Assembly: GCA_015654825.1 (NCBI GenBank)
Contig: JAATGE010000631.1
Coordinates: 1-7,847 of the forward strand
Length of the DNA: 7,847 nucleotides
Direction: 5' to 3'
DNA from: Rhodospirillales bacterium
Lineage (GTDB): Bacteria; Pseudomonadota; Alphaproteobacteria; Acetobacterales; Acetobacteraceae
A program made the position numbers and the translations under genes. The notes under the pieces were generated by a model that searched no databases, was not told the DNA's origin, and saw only the letters and a list, made by a program, of their open reading frames with translations. Below, in pieces: positions 1 to 7,847 of the stretch (position 1 is the stretch's first letter; each line of letters opens with the position of its first letter).

Positions 1-23
1 AGCCGCGCAGCGCTATCGGGGGT

Positions 24-64
24 CTGGGGCCTCAGGCCTCAGCGGGTCCAGGGCAGAGCCCTGG

Positions 65-66
<2 letters not shown>
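24..66. repeat. Pair of adjacent hairpins downstream of eno
   Basis: Two inverted repeats lie back to back just beyond the eno stop. The first has arms CTGGGGCC (24-31) and GGCCTCAG (35-42) around a TCA loop, with one G-T wobble. It also contains a direct repeat of GGCCTCA at 28-34 and 35-41. The second has perfect arms CCAGGGC (48-54) and GCCCTGG (58-64) around AGA, extendable by two pairs past a one-base bulge. Read from the minus strand, the second hairpin starts 22 bases after the eno stop and could act in eno transcription termination or 3'-end protection. No U-tract follows it, so it is not a standard intrinsic terminator. The arrangement looks like a dispersed REP-type intergenic element, which is inferred from form only. 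Confidence 0.5.
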
Positions 67-1392
<1,326 letters not shown>

Positions 1393-1485
1393 ATGCCTCG
1401 GGGCAGCGACCCTGGCAACCGCGCTCTGGAGACTGGCGAGCGACAAGTGGTGACGGCGGCGGCGCGATCCCCTACATCGGCCGCC

Positions 1486-3189
1486 ATGCTGCTCCTGACC
1501 TGGCACGGCACCATCCTGCGCGTGGAGCAGGCCGAGAACCGTCTGACGCACGCGCCGCCGGTGCCGGTGCGCCCGGCCGCGCGCGATTTCACGTTCGCGG
1601 CCCCCGACGAGGGCCTCGCGCTGCCGCACTCGCTGGACGGCGAGACCGTGATTATCGAGGCCGCGCACCCAGGTGCCGTGCATCTGGTGCGGAGCGGGCG
1701 GTATTTGCGCGCCGACCCGGCCGGCCCGTTCCCGGATTTCGACGCCGACACCGGCGCCAAGTGGGAATCATTCCTGCCGCTGACCGAGCCGGTGGCCGCA
1801 ATGCTGCGCGCCCTGCTCGGCGGCAGCTGGCACCACGAGGCCGACGAGGCCGACGAAGCCGTGCAGATCGGTCTCGAACCGGGATTCATCCTCAGCGTCG
1901 GCGCGGCGCGGTTGGACCTCGCCACGTGCCGGCCGGCGCACCACGCGGACGGCGGCATTCTGTTGGTGCTGCCGGATGGCCCGAGCCGCCTTCGGCCGCG
2001 CCAGGCGGCGCGTGCCGCACCGGAAATCCATTTGCGCCGCAGCCCGCCCGCGCCGCCCCCGCGGCGCGTCACGACCGAGGCGGAGTTCCTCGCCAGCCCG
2101 GGCACCTGCCTGATGCTGCCCGGGTCGGACGAGCTCTGTTTTCCGCCGCTGACGGCCTCGCTCGCCGATCGCGACTGGGTGCTGGATCGGGCCTGGCCAG
2201 CGCCGCCGCGGCTGGGTCGGCAGCAGTTTCAGAGCTGCGTGGTGCACGAGGCGCACAAATTCGTGCTGCTGGAGCGTGGCGTGGAAGGCATGGTCTTCGA
2301 CAACACGGGTATCAGCAGCGAGCCTGGCTACCTGAGCAACCTTGCCGAGCATTTGCCGCCACATTTCGGGCGCGAGGCCGGTGAGATTTTTCTTTCGGCC
2401 GCGGCGTTGCAAGGCGCGCCGGTGCTGCGCGGCCCACACGCGGTGTTTTACGGCGGCAACCTGGTGAACTGTTATCACTGGCTGATCGACGGCATCGTGC
2501 CGCTGACCATGCTGCAGCCGTTCCTGCCGCCGGACACCACGCTGCTGCTGCCGAGTTCGCTGGCGGGCATGCGCGCGAGCAGCGGATTCGATCATTTGGG
2601 GCTGCTGGAGGTTTTCGGCTTCGGCGACATGAAGTGGGCGCAGATCGACGGGCAGGTCTGTTTCGTCGAGCATCTGTACCGTCCGGATCAGTGTTTTATT
2701 CACCAGATCCCGGCCACTGCACTGCAGGCCGCGCGCGCGCGCGCCTTCGCACGCCTGCCGCCGGCCGGCCCCGCCAACCGGCGTGTGCTGCTGATCCCAC
2801 GCCCGCCGCGCGACATCGCCAACCGCGCCGTGGTCGAGAAGATCGCCACCAAGGCGGGGCTGGAAGTCGTTGAGCTCGCGACGCTGGGGTTGGCCGACCA
2901 GATCGAGCTGTTCCGCCACGCCCGCCTGATTGTCGGCATTCATGGCGGCGCGCTGGCGCATCTGCTGTTCTGCCGGCCGGGGACCGCAATCCTCGAACTG
3001 TCGCCGGCCTGCCAGTTCCGGCCGAGTTTCGCGCAACTGTCCGGCAAGCTCGACCTGCTGCACGCCGTGCTGCCGTGCGCGACCGCGGGCAACCAATTCA
3101 ACACCGCGCTGCAGGTGCCGCCGCCCAAGCTGGTCGGCCTGCTGGACATGCTGCAGACGCGCCTGGCGCTGGCGGATGAGGCGGCATGA
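1486..3189 (+). CDS. GT61-family (DUF563-type) glycosyltransferase with extra N-terminal module
   Basis: This is a predicted cytosolic glycosyltransferase for a surface polysaccharide; donor and acceptor are unknown. The 567-residue product has an N-terminal module (about 1-115) containing LTWHGT (4-9), SGRYLRAD (70-77) and WESFLPL (93-99), which recurs in the next gene. A variable Pro/Arg-rich stretch follows. The GT61 domain covers about 320-535: N325 with YHWLID (330-335), IPRPPRDIAN (437-446), the HGGAL loop (486-490), and FCRPGT then ELSP (495-507). The usual HGAGL loop is altered to HGGAL. No signal peptide or membrane segment is seen. The start at 1486 is chosen because the LTWHGT module begins right there in the homologous fusion. 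In-frame ATG 1393 and GTG 1447/1450 are possible, but none of the starts has a clear Shine-Dalgarno, and 1393 would leave only 34 bases for two divergent promoters. A 9-bp repeat at 1837-1860 encodes EADEADEA. The stop overlaps the next start by ATGA. Confidence 0.85.
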   Translation: MLLLTWHGTILRVEQAENRLTHAPPVPVRPAARDFTFAAPDEGLALPHSLDGETVIIEAAHPGAVHLVRSGRYLRADPAGPFPDFDADTGAKWESFLPLTEPVAAMLRALLGGSWHHEADEADEAVQIGLEPGFILSVGAARLDLATCRPAHHADGGILLVLPDGPSRLRPRQAARAAPEIHLRRSPPAPPPRRVTTEAEFLASPGTCLMLPGSDELCFPPLTASLADRDWVLDRAWPAPPRLGRQQFQSCVVHEAHKFVLLERGVEGMVFDNTGISSEPGYLSNLAEHLPPHFGREAGEIFLSAAALQGAPVLRGPHAVFYGGNLVNCYHWLIDGIVPLTMLQPFLPPDTTLLLPSSLAGMRASSGFDHLGLLEVFGFGDMKWAQIDGQVCFVEHLYRPDQCFIHQIPATALQAARARAFARLPPAGPANRRVLLIPRPPRDIANRAVVEKIATKAGLEVVELATLGLADQIELFRHARLIVGIHGGALAHLLFCRPGTAILELSPACQFRPSFAQLSGKLDLLHAVLPCATAGNQFNTALQVPPPKLVGLLDMLQTRLALADEAA

Positions 3190-5951
3190 GGATCGGCATC
3201 CTGTTCGACCACCAGCATGCGGCACTGGCCGCCGCACTTGGCGCACTGCTGCCCGATGCCGAGATCGTCAGCCACGAATCGGGCGTGGCGCTGCGCGACC
3301 ACGGCCTGCGCGCGGCAATCCGCGACGATCTGCTGGCCTGCGATCACGTGGTCACACAGGATTTGCCGCCGTCGGCGGGCCCGCTCGCCACGTTTTCGCT
3401 GCGTCGCGAGGCGCGCCATTGCCATCTGCTGCCACCGCTGAGATTTGCCGGCTACCACCCGGACGTGATCGGCATCACGCTCGACGGCACCAGGCTGGTC
3501 GGACCCACCGGGACGCTGCATTCGCGCATCGCCGTGCTCGCGTTCCTGACCGGCCACACCCCGGCGGAAGCGGCCGCGCTGTACAACCCGCTGGTGTTTG
3601 CCCGCCTCGGCTATTTTTCGTCGTTCGCGCGGGAGCGCGCCGAACTGCTGCGCCGCTACCTGGCCTACCGCATCAACCTGGCACCGATTTTCGATAGCTG
3701 GGTCGCGCGGGGTTGCTTCATGCACGCGCCCGACGCGCCGCGCATGGGCGTGATGCTCGACTTGGCCCGGCTGGTCTGCACGATCGTTGGCGAGACGCCC
3801 GATGAAACGGCGCTCGCGGCCGCGGAGGCCGCGATCGGCGACCCGCTGGCGCGCATGCCGAGCCACCCGCTGTTCGCCGATATCGCGCGTCGGCTGGGAT
3901 TGCTGCCGGAAGGCGAGTTTTGCCCGCAGCAGCCGCCGGATGGAGCGCGCCATGCCTACCGGCCCGAGACTTTCCTGGACGGCAGCTACGACGCGTTTCG
4001 CCGGGTGCCGCGGGCCACGCTGCATGCCGCGCCGGGTGTGACCGCGGGCCTTGCCTCACTCGGGCTGCCGGAGGTCGATGCGCCGCTGGCTGCCGCCCGC
4101 GCCGCCGCTGCCGCGGCGGCGCCGGACGCCCAGGCTTTCCTGACCTGGCATGGCACCGTGCTGCAGATCGACGCCGGAAGCACGCTGGTCATTCAGCGCC
4201 GGCTGCGGCCGGAGGCACAGGATGCCACCGACCTGCTGACGCCGCATGCCATCCGGCTCGACGCGCAGACACGTCCGATGGCGCTGCTCGGCGGCATCGC
4301 GTTCAGCGCCGGCCGCCATCCCGGCACCGTCGCCATGCGCCGCGGCGGCAAATATCTTTCGGCCGAGCCAGGCCGGATGGCCGTGCGCTTCGTGCGTGAC
4401 CATGCCGGCGGCTGGGAATCGTTCCTGCCCATGACGCGTCAGGAGCTCGGCGTGCTGCGCACCCTGATGCGGGGCGGCTGGAGGGTTGAAGGCAGCGGCG
4501 ACCGCATTCCGCGCGCCGCGGTGCGGCTGGCGACCGGCATGCAGCTGCTGATCGGCGAGCACCGCTGCAACCTGCGCGCGGCGCACCCGAGGGTGCTGTC
4601 GGAAGCCGGCGAAACGCTGCGCATTGCCATCGCGGCGGAGGCAACCGGGGACGGCACGGAACTGGTTCTCGTCGCCGATCCCGCCGACCAGGCCGCCGAT
4701 ATCGGGCTCGATCCTCCGGCCGAGAGGGCGTTGCCGGCGCAGGTCGGCTCGCCCGAGGCTTTCCGCGCCGAATTGGACGCGAGGCTCGACCTGCCGGCGC
4801 TCGACGAGAACGTGCATCCGCCATTGACGGTCAACAATGCCGATCTCGTCTGGACGCTGAACCGGCATGACGGTTCGAGCCAAGCGGGCATCGGCCGGCT
4901 GCATTCGCGGCTCACGCTGTGGCGCGCCACGGACAAGACGGTGCTGCTGGCGCGTGGCTTGGAGGGCATCGTCGCCGACGAACAAGGCGTTTGGAAGGAT
5001 CACGCTTTTCTGCTGGCACCCGAGCGCCTGGCCAACGGCACCGCCGCTTCCCTGCTGCGCGGCCGCCCCGCCGATATCGTCGATCATCCGGTCTGCATCT
5101 TCTACAATCCGAATTTGCAGAGCTACTATCACTGGATCGTCGAGGCGCTGCCCGCGCTGCACGCGCTGACCCCGTTCCTGCCCGAGGGAAGCGGCCTGCT
5201 GCTGCCGCCGTCGGTCGCGGAATTTCGGGCGGCCGGCGAGATTAAATTCGATCACCGCGAGGCGCTCGCTGCCCTCGGCTTCGGCAACCTTTCGGTCATC
5301 GAGAGCGAGGCTGAGGCGGTGCTGGCGCGCGACGCTATCTGGCTCAACACCTACTCGCTCGCGGAAATGCCCGCCGCCCTGCTGCGTTCGTTCCGCGACC
5401 GCGCGATTGCGCTGCATCCGCCGCCGGCGAAGCGGGAGGGGCGGCTCTACCTGAAGCGCCGGAACAACCGCTTCGTCGCCAACGACGATGCGATCGAGGC
5501 GTATCTGCGGCCGCAGGGCTTTGAGCCGGTCTACCCGGAGGACCTGCCGCAAGCGCAACAGATCGCCCTGTTCGCCGCCGCGCGGATCATCGTCGCGACG
5601 CACGGCGCCGGGCTGGCCAATCTGATGTTCTGCCGGGCCGGCACCCGCGTGCTGGAGCTTTCTCCCGATACCGAGTTCCGACCCAACTACTGGATGATCG
5701 CGGAGAAACTCGGGCTGGCCTACGGCGTATTGCCCTGCCCGACCGTCACCGGGACGTTCGACGGCGACCTGGAGGTAGACCTGCCACGGCTGCGGGCGCT
5801 GATCCGCGTGCTGCGCACGATGGCCGTGGAGGAAACGCCGCGCCGCGTCGCGGACCCGGCAAACGTGCCGCGCGCTGGCGGCCCGCCCGCGAAGGGGGGA
5901 CCGGCGAAGCGCGGCGAGCGGCGCGTCGTACCCAGGCGACCAGCCGCTTGA
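3186..5951 (+). CDS. Fusion protein: WcbI-like domain plus GT61-family glycosyltransferase
   Basis: This 921-residue two-enzyme fusion probably acts in surface-polysaccharide assembly in the cytosol. Residues 1-295 are WcbI-like, by colinear resemblance to the gene at the end of the window: GYHPD (89-93), LHSRI (111-115), GCFMH (176-180) and SHPLF (226-230). WcbI is a CoA-binding protein proposed to acetylate capsule sugars. The family NCQ is DHQ here (8-10) and NHP is DAP (183-185), so activity of this half is doubtful. An Ala-rich linker (299-315) leads to LTWHGT (319-324), GGKYLSAE (387-394) and WESFLPM (410-416), then the GT61 domain (about 635-870): N643, YYHWIVEALP (647-656), YLKRRNNR (755-762), HGAGL (806-810) and ELSP (824-827). 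Residues 316-880 match the preceding gene along its length. The C-terminus (about 883-921) is a Pro/Arg/Gly-rich tail. The start overlaps the previous stop by ATGA, with GAGG at 3178-3181 as a close ribosome site. Confidence 0.87.
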   Translation: MRIGILFDHQHAALAAALGALLPDAEIVSHESGVALRDHGLRAAIRDDLLACDHVVTQDLPPSAGPLATFSLRREARHCHLLPPLRFAGYHPDVIGITLDGTRLVGPTGTLHSRIAVLAFLTGHTPAEAAALYNPLVFARLGYFSSFARERAELLRRYLAYRINLAPIFDSWVARGCFMHAPDAPRMGVMLDLARLVCTIVGETPDETALAAAEAAIGDPLARMPSHPLFADIARRLGLLPEGEFCPQQPPDGARHAYRPETFLDGSYDAFRRVPRATLHAAPGVTAGLASLGLPEVDAPLAAARAAAAAAAPDAQAFLTWHGTVLQIDAGSTLVIQRRLRPEAQDATDLLTPHAIRLDAQTRPMALLGGIAFSAGRHPGTVAMRRGGKYLSAEPGRMAVRFVRDHAGGWESFLPMTRQELGVLRTLMRGGWRVEGSGDRIPRAAVRLATGMQLLIGEHRCNLRAAHPRVLSEAGETLRIAIAAEATGDGTELVLVADPADQAADIGLDPPAERALPAQVGSPEAFRAELDARLDLPALDENVHPPLTVNNADLVWTLNRHDGSSQAGIGRLHSRLTLWRATDKTVLLARGLEGIVADEQGVWKDHAFLLAPERLANGTAASLLRGRPADIVDHPVCIFYNPNLQSYYHWIVEALPALHALTPFLPEGSGLLLPPSVAEFRAAGEIKFDHREALAALGFGNLSVIESEAEAVLARDAIWLNTYSLAEMPAALLRSFRDRAIALHPPPAKREGRLYLKRRNNRFVANDDAIEAYLRPQGFEPVYPEDLPQAQQIALFAAARIIVATHGAGLANLMFCRAGTRVLELSPDTEFRPNYWMIAEKLGLAYGVLPCPTVTGTFDGDLEVDLPRLRALIRVLRTMAVEETPRRVADPANVPRAGGPPAKGGPAKRGERRVVPRRPAA

Positions 5952-5973
5952 ACTTGCCAGCCGCTTAAACTTG
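5941..5973. repeat. 17-bp tandem duplication across a stop codon
   Basis: CAGCCGCTTGAACTTG at 5941-5956 recurs as CAGCCGCTTAAACTTG at 5958-5973, differing at one base with a period of 17. The first copy contains the TGA (5949-5951) that ends the fusion glycosyltransferase. The second carries TAA at the equivalent place, in another frame. It looks like a recent slippage or duplication event at the gene end. Confidence 0.85.
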
Positions 5974-5999
5974 ATCGCCGTAGCTTTGTTGGCAAATTC
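5971..5999 (+). promoter_or_regulatory. Weak candidate promoter before the GSCFA gene
   Basis: The 90-base gap between the two gene pairs includes an AT-rich patch (about 5964-6012) in otherwise very GC-rich DNA. TTGATC at 5971-5976 resembles a -35 element, and AAATTC at 5994-5999 follows after 17 bases as a poor -10. The base-composition dip is clear, but the element assignment is weak. The GSCFA gene may equally be read through from upstream. Confidence 0.22.
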
Positions 6000-6024
6000 C
6001 CGTTTCTGATTTCGGCCCATGGAC

Positions 6025-6030
6025 GAGAGG
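6025..6030 (+). promoter_or_regulatory. Ribosome binding site of the GSCFA gene
   Basis: GAGAGG lies 11 bases before the ATG at 6042. It is a recognisable purine-rich Shine-Dalgarno with slightly long spacing, and it supports that start. The ATG at 6019 is out of frame. Confidence 0.55.
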
Positions 6031-6041
6031 TCCCGCGCCCA

Positions 6042-7106
6042 ATGACCATACACCCGTATCGCGGCCTGCCCGCGCACCAGTTCTGGAGCACCGGTATCGC
6101 GCCGGTGGCCGCCGCCGACCTCGATCCGGTCGTGTCGGTGCCGTTCGTGTTCTCGCCCTCCGATCCCGTGGCCGCGGCCGGATCGTGCTTCGCGCAGCAC
6201 ATCGCGCGCCACCTGAAAGCCTCGGGTTATAATTTCCTTCAGGCGGAGCCACCGCTCTCCCCGACCGAGCCGGTATTTTCGGCACGCTACGGCAACATCT
6301 ACACGGTGCGCCAGCTGCGCCAGCTGCTGGCCGGTGCTTACGGGCTGCACCGCCCGGCCACGCGCGTCTGGCGCCGGCCCGACGGGCGCTTCATCGACCC
6401 GCTGCGGCCGCAGCTGTTTCCCGAGGGTTTCGCCACCGCCGACGACGTGATCGCGGCGCGGCGTGACCACCTGCAGGCGGTGCGCGGAATGTTCGAGCAA
6501 TGCGTGGTGTTTGTCTTCACGCTCGGGCTGACGGAGTCGTGGCTGGCGCCGGACGGCACCGCGCTGCCGGTACCGCCGGGCGCGCTGGGCATCGAGCCGC
6601 CCGGCGGCGAACCGCATTTCCATAATTTTTCGGTCGCCGAAATGCGCCAGGACATGGAGCAGTTCCTGACCGACTTCCGCGATATCAATCCGGCGGCGCG
6701 GGTGATCCTGACTGTGTCGCCGGTTCCGCTTGTCGCGACTTACGAGCAGCGGCATGTGCTGGTCTCCAACACCTACAGCAAGGCGGCGCTGCGCGTGGTG
6801 GCTGAGGAAACCGCCCACGCGCACGACACCGTGGCCTATTTTCCGAGCTATGAAATCATTACCGCGCCGCAGGTGCGAGGAGCCTATTTCGAAGCCGATC
6901 TGCGCAACGTCGGCGAGGCGGGCGTTTCGCATGTGATGCGCGTTTTCAGTGCCCACATGATGAGCGCCGACGCGGGCGCGGCCGCTCCGCCGCCGCCGCC
7001 GAGCGGCGAAGCGGTGGTGCCGAGTGCCGAGGCGCGTGCACGCTATGCGGCGCTAGCCGAGGTTCTGTGCGATGAGGAACTGCTGGACGCCGGTCCCGAC
7101 GCATGA
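6042..7106 (+). CDS. GSCFA-domain protein (SGNH-hydrolase-like)
   Basis: The 354-residue product carries the name-giving GSCFA motif at 47-51 within AAGSCFAQHI. It is followed by the family blocks RYGNIYT (82-88), TLGLTESW (160-167), SPVPL (226-230), NTYSKA (243-248) and YFPSYEI (266-272). The GSCFA family is placed in the SGNH/GDSL-like superfamily, where the residue after the first Gly (Ser48 here) is the usual nucleophile; substrates are poorly known. After the domain comes a six-proline run (315-320), then a short acidic helix-like tail with CDEELL (343-348). No signal peptide or membrane segment is seen, which argues for a cytosolic role. Its stop overlaps the next start by ATGA, linking it to the WcbI-like gene. 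A role as an acyl hydrolase or acyltransferase on the glycan is inferred from neighbours; structural or lipid-directed roles are not excluded. Confidence 0.85.
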   Translation: MTIHPYRGLPAHQFWSTGIAPVAAADLDPVVSVPFVFSPSDPVAAAGSCFAQHIARHLKASGYNFLQAEPPLSPTEPVFSARYGNIYTVRQLRQLLAGAYGLHRPATRVWRRPDGRFIDPLRPQLFPEGFATADDVIAARRDHLQAVRGMFEQCVVFVFTLGLTESWLAPDGTALPVPPGALGIEPPGGEPHFHNFSVAEMRQDMEQFLTDFRDINPAARVILTVSPVPLVATYEQRHVLVSNTYSKAALRVVAEETAHAHDTVAYFPSYEIITAPQVRGAYFEADLRNVGEAGVSHVMRVFSAHMMSADAGAAAPPPPPSGEAVVPSAEARARYAALAEVLCDEELLDAGPDA

Positions 7107-7847
7107 AGATCGGCGTTCTGTTCAATTGCCAGTCGCGCGGTATTGCCGAATCGCTGGGGCTGCTGCGGCCCGATGACGAAATCATCCATTTCGCCATTCC
7201 GAAACTGATCCGATCGAAGGCAGCCCGCGTCGAGGCCGGCGCCGCGCTGAAGGCGTGCGACGTTATCGTGGCCTCCGACACGCATTACCGGCTGGGACCG
7301 GCGGCCCCGGAACGTTTCCGCGCCGCCGGCCTTCCGGTCGCAACCGTGCCGCCGATCATCTTCAGCGGGTTTCACCCGGATTGCTGCTACCCGGCATCGC
7401 GGGACGAGGAAGGTGGGGGCGGCCAGTTTGACGGGCCGACCGGCATGATGCACTCGCGCATCGCGATCGCCAGCTTCCTCGGCGGGCTGACGCCGCAGGA
7501 GGCCGCGCCGCTGTTCAATCGCCTGGTGTTTGCCCGGCTCGATTATTTTGCGCGTTTTGCCGAGCAGAAGGCGCTGCTGCTGGAACGCTACCGCAATGTG
7601 GCCGGCATCGAGCTCGCACCTTTGTTCGCCGAATGGTGCGGCACCGGGTGCTTCATGCATTCGGATAACCACCCGAAGGCATTCGTGCTGCACGATGTGG
7701 CACGCATCGCGTGCGACCTGCTGGCACTGCCGACCGCCAGTTCCGCCGGCCAGCCCGCACCGCGCGATTTCCTGGCGCACTTTCCGCATCATCCGGTCTA
7801 CCCGGAGATCGCCGCGCAACTCGGCGTCGAGCCGGTGCCGTTATTCC
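7103..7847 (+). CDS. WcbI-like polysaccharide biosynthesis protein (3' end outside window)
   Basis: The first 248 residues of a WcbI-family protein are visible, open to the window edge. Motifs are FNCQ (7-10) right after the first strand, FSGFHPD (87-93), MMHSRI (115-120), LFNRLVFARLDYF (137-149), GCFMHSDNHP (182-191) and HHPVYPEIA (229-237). WcbI from a Burkholderia capsule locus binds CoA and is proposed to acetylate the capsule sugar, so a glycan O-acyltransferase role is the best guess. Unlike the WcbI half of the fusion protein upstream, this copy keeps both NCQ and NHP, so it is the likelier active enzyme. The start is fixed by the ATGA overlap with the GSCFA gene and by co-alignment with the fusion N-terminus: NCQ/DHQ are both at 8-10 and HPD both at 91-93. 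No Shine-Dalgarno is evident, which fits translational coupling. Whether it continues into a glycosyltransferase cannot be seen. Confidence 0.86.
   Translation, partial: MKIGVLFNCQSRGIAESLGLLRPDDEIIHFAIPKLIRSKAARVEAGAALKACDVIVASDTHYRLGPAAPERFRAAGLPVATVPPIIFSGFHPDCCYPASRDEEGGGGQFDGPTGMMHSRIAIASFLGGLTPQEAAPLFNRLVFARLDYFARFAEQKALLLERYRNVAGIELAPLFAEWCGTGCFMHSDNHPKAFVLHDVARIACDLLALPTASSAGQPAPRDFLAHFPHHPVYPEIAAQLGVEPVPLF

Noticed and set aside
1393..1485. ATG at 1393 or GTG at 1447/1450 as the start of the first glycosyltransferase
   Set aside because: None has a Shine-Dalgarno, the added residues match nothing in the homologous fusion, and 1393 leaves too little room for divergent promoters. ATG 1486 coincides with the start of the shared module.
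2731..2744. A (GC)7 alternating run, a possible Z-DNA former
   Set aside because: It lies within the GT61 coding frame as Ala/Arg codons and is unremarkable at this GC content.
1768..3246. A 492-codon minus-strand open frame opposite the first glycosyltransferase
   Set aside because: Its Arg/Gln/His-rich composition is typical of antisense to GC-rich coding DNA; no motifs are visible, and the opposite strand carries clear GT61 motifs.
4056..6956. A 966-codon minus-strand open frame under the fusion and GSCFA genes
   Set aside because: It covers two well-supported plus-strand genes and the gap between them, shows no domain motifs, and has shadow-like composition apart from the short Lys-rich patch noted separately.
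6979..7001. CCG trinucleotide run
   Set aside because: It encodes the proline linker of the GSCFA protein; ordinary low-complexity coding sequence.

Overview
The window comes from a GC-rich bacterium, most likely an alphaproteobacterium of the Rhodospirillales/Acetobacteraceae type. This rests on the enolase sequence style ([31 protein letters not shown]), the strong GC bias at third codon positions, and hairpin-forming intergenic sequence next to eno. The taxonomic call is an inference, not a match to a reference.

Layout: (1) 1-94 holds two adjacent small hairpins and a CCTTA pentamer array at the 3' end of eno. (2) 87-1358, minus strand, is a complete enolase. (3) 1359-1485 is a 127-base divergent spacer with short CGTCAG-type repeats. 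(4) 1486-7847, plus strand, is a surface-polysaccharide cluster of four genes: a GT61 (DUF563-type) glycosyltransferase with an extra N-terminal module; a 921-residue fusion of a WcbI-like domain with a second copy of that whole glycosyltransferase; a GSCFA-domain (SGNH-hydrolase-like) protein; and a WcbI-like protein cut off by the window end.

The first and second cluster genes overlap by ATGA, as do the third and fourth, so translational coupling within each pair is likely. A 90-base AT-richer gap between the pairs contains a 17-bp tandem duplication and may hold an internal promoter. By family knowledge, GT61 enzymes transfer sugars, WcbI is a CoA-binding protein proposed to acetylate capsule sugars, and GSCFA proteins belong to a superfamily rich in acyl esterases. 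A reasonable inference is a cytoplasmic module that builds and acyl-decorates a capsule, exopolysaccharide or O-antigen-like glycan. No donor, acceptor or acyl group can be read from the sequence.

The most interesting features are the modular shuffling (GT alone, WcbI fused to GT, WcbI again), the loss of the NCQ and NHP signatures in the fused WcbI domain while the downstream WcbI copy keeps them, and a shared N-terminal GT module resembling a beta-trefoil/fascin-type repeat.
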